This document shows, piece after piece, positions 58,019 to 64,000 of a stretch of 64,000 nucleotides of DNA. A program made the translations under genes and the position numbers. Source of the DNA: Norana najaformis (taxonomy: Eukaryota > Annelida > Clitellata > Crassiclitellata > Hormogastridae); NCBI GenBank assembly GCA_964023275.1, contig OZ029917.1, positions 20,991,988 to 21,055,987 of the forward strand, written 5' to 3'. The notes under the pieces were generated by a model. The model was not told where the DNA came from. It saw only the letters and a program-made list of their open reading frames with translations, and made no database searches. Positions within the stretch are counted from its first letter, which is position 1. Each line of letters begins with the position of its first letter.

Positions 58019-58097
58019 CTTCAGTTGCAAACAGCGTCGCCAGGAGCAGATACAACTCATCCATCATCTTCTGCCACGGATGTTTTCTCTGTCGCAT
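58019..58097 (-). CDS. Exon 1 of lachesin/IgLON-like gene: signal peptide
   Basis: Seen: an ATG at 58097 directly preceded in frame by TAA, a basic n-region (MRQRKHPWQK), two more in-frame ATGs at 58067 and 58064, then a hydrophobic core (LYLLLATLFA) and small residues suited to signal peptidase. The frame ends in ACTGAAG|GTTAGT, a good donor, after 26 codons plus one base (phase 1). The leftover G joins the CT that opens exon 2 to make an Ala codon, giving ATEA just before the acidic segment. The upstream ATG is preferred because it supplies the positive n-region; initiation at 58067 or 58064 would leave a shorter peptide starting MMDE or MDE. Inference: this exon sends the protein to the secretory route. 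The link to exon 2 crosses 47.4 kb and rests on phase and on the sense of the joined protein, not on transcripts. Confidence 0.72.
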
Positions 58098-59230
58098 TTA
58101 TTGAGCGCCTGTCGGAGTCCGTCTAAGTAAGCGGTTCTAATTCATCGTACGTGTCGTCGAAGACGCTTCTTCACCGTTCAATAGATGGCTCTGTGGCGAC
58201 TGAATGTCCAGCGTGGAACAATCGGACGGACGATGATAACGTCATGGCCTCTTAGGTCGACATTCGTAAACGCTAACGACTGTGCAGAGAATTAGTTGAC
58301 GCGACGCACGCTGTAGTAGATCGACGGTGATTCCTTTGAATGTCGCCTGTAGCTTCCCGTCTCTGAACAACAGCCGATGCAGGCCTATGTAGTCGGACCG
58401 ATCGTATACGTAGACTGCTGTGCCTGTTAGTACTTGGACGCAAACCGTGTGCCACCGATATCTTATAGTTTTGCGTGTGGATTAGCCAAGTATACAAGTT
58501 CCGATGATTGAATGATGTTATAGGCTGTATGTATATTGGGCCGCATGTTGTACCGTACACTGAGGTTCTGGTTCATTTACACAAATATGTAGAGGTCCAT
58601 GTTCGATACACGGCGATATTTGAGTCATCGCACATCGAGGGCCGGTTTCCGTACTCACACGCAATATTTATATATATGTATAATTGTATATACATAATAT
58701 ATATATGCATATATTTTTGCGTAATGGCAACGATGGGTATTGGAATAAACTAGACAAGAATGTATATCGGGGAAGAGAAGAAGATGGAGTGGACGAGGAA
58801 GATGAGTGGGCGGAGGGAGGAGAGCAAGAGGAAACTGAGGAATGGGGTAGGGCGAGGAGATGAGGAAAAGAGGGAGTTTTCAATAGTATATCCAGTGAGA
58901 TTGTATGCAACGCCCTTTATCTGATATTTCAGCTGCTGACCACACAAGCGACATAATAAGCGAGCGTCTCCTGCTCCTCACTTTTTAATATATTAAATAT
59001 ATTATTATATATTCATATATATTCATGTATTACAACTTAATGCCAGAAGTGTGCCAGTATATACTCTGACAGTAGAGGAACCTACAAACGTTCACATATA
59101 CGGCCTTTGCTGCATAATAACAAAGACCAAATTCTGGAATAGTACTAAAGTGCTTTTCCGCTCAGCTGAAGAATCGTATTGGCCTACGTCTCATAAGATG
59201 AGTTCAGGCCGACTGCAACTGCGTTGACCA
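58098..59230. other. 5' flank of exon 1; 5' UTR/promoter expected here
   Basis: An in-frame TAA lies immediately upstream of the ATG. AT repeat at 58665-58710; GGAAGAG-rich at 58765-58875. I see no convincing TATA box or initiator for the minus-strand gene, and an upstream non-coding exon is possible. Confidence 0.45.
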
Positions 59231-59589
59231 ATTGCAGTGGTGATCAGTAACGAAATAAGAGTAACGCATTGCTATACTTAAGTAAAAGTTCAAGTAAAAC
59301 AAAGTTTAAGTAAAAGTTACTTAAGCAAAAGTAAAAAGTTACTTAAGCAAAAGTACTTAAGTAAAAGAAAAAGTAAAAGTAGTACTTTTGAACGCCATCA
59401 AAAGTAATATTTATAGAATTTTCAGTACTTTTTATTTCGTTATGACTGACGATTAGGCCTATGGCTTCGTTACTCGTTACTTTCATGCTCTAAGCCTAGT
59501 TATCTAGATCTCCTTGGCTAGGAGCAAACGCATAGTATTAGTAATTTTGCTGCTGTAAGATCAAACGCATGATCGGCTGCATATGAGCA

Positions 59590-59705
59590 TACATACATAA
59601 CACATACATACATACATACATACATAACACATACATACATACATACATAACACACACATACATACATACATACATGTATGGACGCATGCATGCATGCATG
59701 TATGT
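59590..59705. repeat. (CATA)n microsatellite
   Basis: ACATACATACATACATAACA units ending in (GCAT)n. Confidence 0.95.
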
Positions 59706-60435
59706 ATATATGCCCATAGATTATTATTTTTGGATTTATTAAGCGCCACAATCTAATGACTAAGCATCAATCGATAGTCCTGAGCAATTGTGAGCGAAGA
59801 ATTTACATTATACCTTACATTACATTATCTCATTGTATCTGACCTTGCAGTAGCCTATCTTAATGCCCTGCAGAATGCTTAAACTAAATGCCAGTACATA
59901 ACCTAGTTGAACCTAAGACTGAAGTCGGTCGAGTTGTAGTCGATGTTCCAAAGTCCTTCCTCTCCGAATCTCACTCCGAATCTCCGTTGATCTCGTAAGG
60001 CTTGCAGATGGCGGTCATAAACAGCGCAGTGATGAGGTGGAACATAAAAACGGACCATAATCTCGAGTCCAGCTCCATTTTGTAGCGTCTTTATAAGTTG
60101 TTCACCCCAAAAGAGCAAAGGATCAGAATATATGGAGTTTGTTTTCCTCGACCTGACATACGAATGCGTCTCGGATGCTACCAGCCTAGCATCGCTAAAA
60201 CCAGATTTGCATATGCGGCTCAAAATGCGCCCGAAACACAAGTTAAAAACAGAGAAAAGTATGGCAAACCTACTACTGTAGGAGCAGCCAGTGCATCACT
60301 AGCGTCTTACAGGCTTAGGTCAGACTAGGTGTCTCACTGGCCTTCGGGCGAAGTTGTCTCTGCTGTGAACTTGACCAGAGAACTCCTCCATTCTCGAGCT
60401 CTCCCTTCTGGCTTTCTCTGTGTATCTGTCGCTGT

Positions 60436-60500
60436 GACACACACACACTCACACACAAAGATGTTAATACACTCAAACACACACACACACTCACACTTAT
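60436..60500. repeat. (CA)n microsatellite
   Basis: ACACACACACTCACACACAAAG and a second CA run. Confidence 0.92.
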
Positions 60501-60569
60501 GTGCACGAAAAATTGTTGTCTCGTGTATATAGATATATATATATGTATATATATATATGAGATAGTTTA

Positions 60570-61125
60570 TGCAAGATGGCGACTGAGTAGCGTGCCGTGG
60601 CTGTGTTGATGATAAAGTTTCTTATGTTACTAGTATAAATTGATAAATTGTTGCCGAGTTGTCTCGTTTATCGACGTTTTGTTGCGTATATTAAGGTAAC
60701 GATTGACCTGCTTCGGATTATACAAACATTTATGGACAAACATTGTCGGAAAAGGGTCTGAAAATGGACGACCTAGTTAAGACGGTTCTGGATGACTGTG
60801 TGTTTGAAGCTTTAGGTTTTCGCCTGACAGTCCTGCATCGAACAGATGTTTAAGAAACTCGCCGAGACTTTCCGGTCAGCACTCAAGACGGCAATTGAAA
60901 AAGCTGTGACAGTTGTGATCGCGGCTCGGCTGACGCCACTACTTGATAATTAATTAAAACCTTGACCGAGAAGAATGATTCTTTAAGGTGCTTCTAGAGA
61001 CTCTGGAAATTGAGAATCGTTTAGGCAGCCTGGTGATTCACGACCTATCAGAGTCTACCTTTGCGGAGATTGTTGTGAAACTATGTTGTTGTTGAGAAAT
61101 CAATCGACAGCTATTCGATTCAATT
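60570..61125 (+). pseudogene. LINE ORF1-like relic (5' region of a non-LTR element)
   Basis: Begins with GCAAGATGGCGACTGAG, a start often seen in LINE 5' ends. Frames then give MDDLVKTVLDDCVFEALGFR, FRSALKTAIEKAVTVVIAAR and a coiled-coil-to-core block ending LVIHDLSESTFAEIVVKL. The last block resembles the L-V-I-H-G-x-x-E-S...V-V-K-L stretch after the coiled coil of many ORF1 proteins. Frameshifts and stops are present. Confidence 0.5.
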
Positions 61126-62329
61126 CATATGTTACATGTGAGTAAATGTGATGCCGTTCAAAGTGGTGGACTGGTCTTTTCACCTCCACTGTACTACAGA
61201 ACCAAAATACTTCTGAAATCAATTATTATTCCTGTTCTAACAAAAGCGTATTCGCCAAAGACTCGGTACTTTTTACTTTCAATTTATAAGTATTATTTTG
61301 AAGAAAATATGTTTACTTTTACTTAAGTAAAATCGCTGAAGAATACTTTTACTTACTTACTTACAGTCAGAAATACTTTCTTAAGTAGGGCCTACTTTGG
61401 TTCTGTACTTTGAACAACACTGTCCTACATGTTGTCTCCGTATGTCTGCAAGTCTCCTATCTACAAGTGAGGTCAGCATCGAGTGTTCAACAGATTCATT
61501 TTCCATCACGCATTCAGTCATCCACACACACGCACATACATGCTTTTATTTTTGGACAACTTTAAGGTCAATATCACGCATACCACGTATATATATATTA
61601 TACTAAAAGCTACATAATTATCTTACATCTTTGTATGTTTATGAGCCTATATATAAAGGACACGATGACGAGATTTCGTTTCAGAGACGACAGGCTAGTA
61701 TGCCTATATGTATAAACGCTGGCATTAATGATAAATGTATAAATACATTCAGGAATGATGGCATGTAGCTAAGTCTATATTCATATTATAGTTTTTTGTA
61801 TGTCTGTATACAGTAGATATATAATAAGAATAGATCTGTGCATCTATATGTATATTTGCGCGTGTTTAAATAACGACGATGAGATAGGAGAACCCTGAAT
61901 CTGGAACATGCAACTACAGAACGAACTTTGGAGAAGTTGTGCGATCATTTGTAGAAGCTTTTCCGTCCGCCAATATTGATTTGCCAAAAATACACGCTTG
62001 CAGCCTATATGCTTATATGCCTACAGGGAGTTCGACCGCGTGCGTGTATATACTATGCCCGTGTATGTGAGTGAGTATGTCCGTGTGTCTGTGTGTGTGC
62101 ATGCCCGTGTGTATATGCCCGTGTGTGTATATGCCCATGTGCATGAATTTGTGTGTACCTTACCCTTATAGCCCTATTTCATTGTTCTATCTGTCTGCCT
62201 CTGCCTCTTTCGTCCTCCAGCACTCTCCTCGTCATTTTTCTCTCGTGCTTACTCACCGTCATATGACGAATTTTCAACTAATCTGTACAAGCACGTTGCC
62301 ACATGCGCCTACTTAACATTCGCATTTAA

Positions 62330-62545
62330 AGGTGATTGTACATACATATATTGTAGATATAGGCCTATACTCTTGTATAGAGAGATCAGGTGATTGTACA
62401 TACATATAATGTAGATATATGCCTACTCTTATTTAGAGAGATTATAGGCGATTGTGCATACATATTGTAGATATAGGCCTACTCTTGTATAGATAGATTA
62501 AGTGATTGTACATAGATATAGGCCTACGCTGTATAGATAGATTAC
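62330..62545. repeat. About 62-bp tandem repeat, 3.5 copies
   Basis: Units run GTGATTGTACATACATATA, then TTGTAGATATAGGCCTA, then CTCTTGTATAGAGAGATTA, with small deletions; the last copy is shortened. Confidence 0.9.
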
Positions 62546-62549
62546 ACCT

Positions 62550-64000
62550 AATACTCATATGGACTTGCGTCACATCTCGTTTATCAATATTTACGGTCCG
62601 TGTATTTTATTCGTCGTCGCCTGAATATACAGTTTATATATAAATATGTATATAAAAGAATGGATAATTACGATAGACATACAGACAGACAGACAGAAAC
62701 GGAGATAGCAGAGAAATTTTGAGGCATAATGACCGAAACAGTCATATTTGCTCGACGAATGTAGGCCTATATAAATAGTAAATGAAGGCACAGTTTGTTA
62801 CATCATTATATCAATATATATATATATTGTATATTATTATATCACAGGTCCAGTATACGAGATAAATCCAATTACAACACTCAGACCAAATTCCGTTATA
62901 CCTGTACGCGTTTGTATACGCAATCGAACCTATTGCACCGAGGCTACTTCCATATTACGAGGCCTTGGAGCCATTATATCTAGGGCTATACCAATATCCT
63001 CTATTGAATATCATATAGGCCTATTCAGCAGAATTCACAACTTGGCAAAAAGCCTCTGATATTCTTACTGTATTTAATTCTTTTTACCTTGCAATTCAGT
63101 GACGCACATAAGATGTTGTATTTCTGCAAAGTAATAAAACATACCAATCTCGATACGATTGTGATTAGAAGGACAAGTAAGGCAACTCCCGTGTTTTAAC
63201 GCAGTTCCGGAAGTATCGTTATTTGCTGGCATACGCTAGGTGGCGGTGATGTGAAATGGTCTTCCTGTTTAGCGATTCATACAGTGTATGCTCACGAAAG
63301 AAGTGCTTTTGTTTTATTTGTAGATTTGATTTAAAGTTGTTAAAGACTCGAAACGTAAGTGTTTGTGATATTGTGAGATGTTATGGGCGCGTAATAAATT
63401 AGATTGTAGCAGTTACTATGAGTTTTATACTAGATTACGTTGAACAGTAAGGGGTACAAATAGCGGCCCTGACAGCTTTTTCATAGAAGTCGGTACAGAT
63501 CCATGATTAAGGGTTCTCATAAACTATCCAAATCATTGCGGATTGTAGCCTACATTGCTAAGTGCTGAGTACATGCTCGTGTATAAGACAGGCATAGCTG
63601 ACATTGTTATACAGGAAGCTTCCATCGCCACCACTTGCACTCTCCCGATTTAAACTGAACTCAAACTCTCATATTCATGTAATCTAATCTAATAGCTTCT
63701 GTTTCGCTTATACAATAATGTTCAAGACATCAATCGATAATTAATGGCATCAAGTGATATCTTTGTTTCATGGTCTGACATCGATCTGGCATTGAAACTG
63801 ATCAGAAGATGCCAGGTGAAACGCAGATTCCATCACAGAATGGCTTTTATGTGTTGAGGGGATATTGCATGATTTTACATTATATGTATTATTTTATGAT
63901 GAAGATAAATACTTTGCAAATCATTTACTGTGTTATAAGTCTTTGTTTATATACTCGCAGCCATGCTCAAGGTCGAAGGTCGAAGGTCGAAGATCAGGAA
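62550..64000. other. Right edge; possible plus-strand promoter, otherwise no gene seen
   Basis: CCGGAAGT (ETS-type motif) at 63207-63214 and ACTCGAAAC|GTAAGT, a donor-like site, near 63354. The rest is AT-rich with (GACA)n at 62680-62700. No open frame is convincing. Confidence 0.35.

Larger units (their letters stand above)
59235..61422. mobile_element. Tol2-like hAT ends enclosing other sequence
   Basis: The left end starts CAGTGGTGATCAGTAACG and the reverse complement of the right end starts CAGTGTTGTTCAAAGTAC. Both are followed by repeated ACTTAAGTAAAAGT words (59275-59400 and 61315-61400, inverted), the subterminal pattern known from Tol2-type hAT elements. The 8-bp flanks (ACCAATTG and TCCTACAT) do not match, so these could be the ends of one rearranged element or of two elements. 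A LINE ORF1-like relic and microsatellites lie between them. Confidence 0.55.

Overview
The window looks like genomic DNA of an invertebrate animal, probably a protostome and perhaps a lophotrochozoan; the phylum is inferred weakly. The evidence is split Ig-domain exons with GT-AG introns, many decayed CR1/L2-like LINE copies, hAT and pogo-like DNA transposons, tRNA-derived SINEs and abundant tetranucleotide microsatellites. Nothing prokaryotic is visible: no operons, no long dense coding regions and no CRISPR array.

The main result is one host gene on the minus strand, built from four exons whose splice phases all agree. Exon 1 (58097-58019) encodes a signal peptide. Exon 2 (10605-10528) encodes a very acidic, tyrosine-containing segment. 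Exon 3 (4768-4662) encodes the first half of an Ig domain with its first cysteine. Exon 4 (2506-2302) encodes the second half, with the invariant Trp, the D-x-G-x-Y-x-C motif and the second cysteine. Together they give 156 complete codons of a secreted or surface Ig-superfamily protein of the lachesin/IgLON type. The remaining exons (further Ig domains, membrane anchor) should lie left of base 1. Introns 1, 2 and 3 are 47.4, 5.8 and 2.2 kb, so almost everything else listed here is intronic.

Layout by region. 1-2300: start of intron 4, with 23-bp and other simple tandem repeats. 2507-4661 (intron 3): a 36-bp palindromic minisatellite and a LINE/SINE tail. 4769-10527 (intron 2): a 1.2-kb hAT-type element with target duplication and a CR1/L2-like reverse-transcriptase relic. 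10606-58018 (intron 1): two LTR-like copies in inverted orientation with a gag-like relic; a dead hAT transposase carrying a 167-bp hAT MITE with an 8-bp target duplication; a 2.55-kb hAT-type element that itself contains a LINE fragment; a 1.45-kb pogo-like element with TA duplications; a 1.3-kb pyrimidine tract followed by compound tetranucleotide repeats; a 2-kb, 36/37-bp minisatellite of about 55 units; SINEs; and five or more LINE fragments. 58098-64000 (upstream of the signal-peptide exon): a Tol2-like pair of hAT ends around a LINE ORF1-like relic, a 62-bp tandem repeat, and a possible ETS-type promoter with a donor site on the plus strand near the right edge.

No other protein-coding gene could be supported. 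Most remaining open frames are microsatellite or transposon artefacts.
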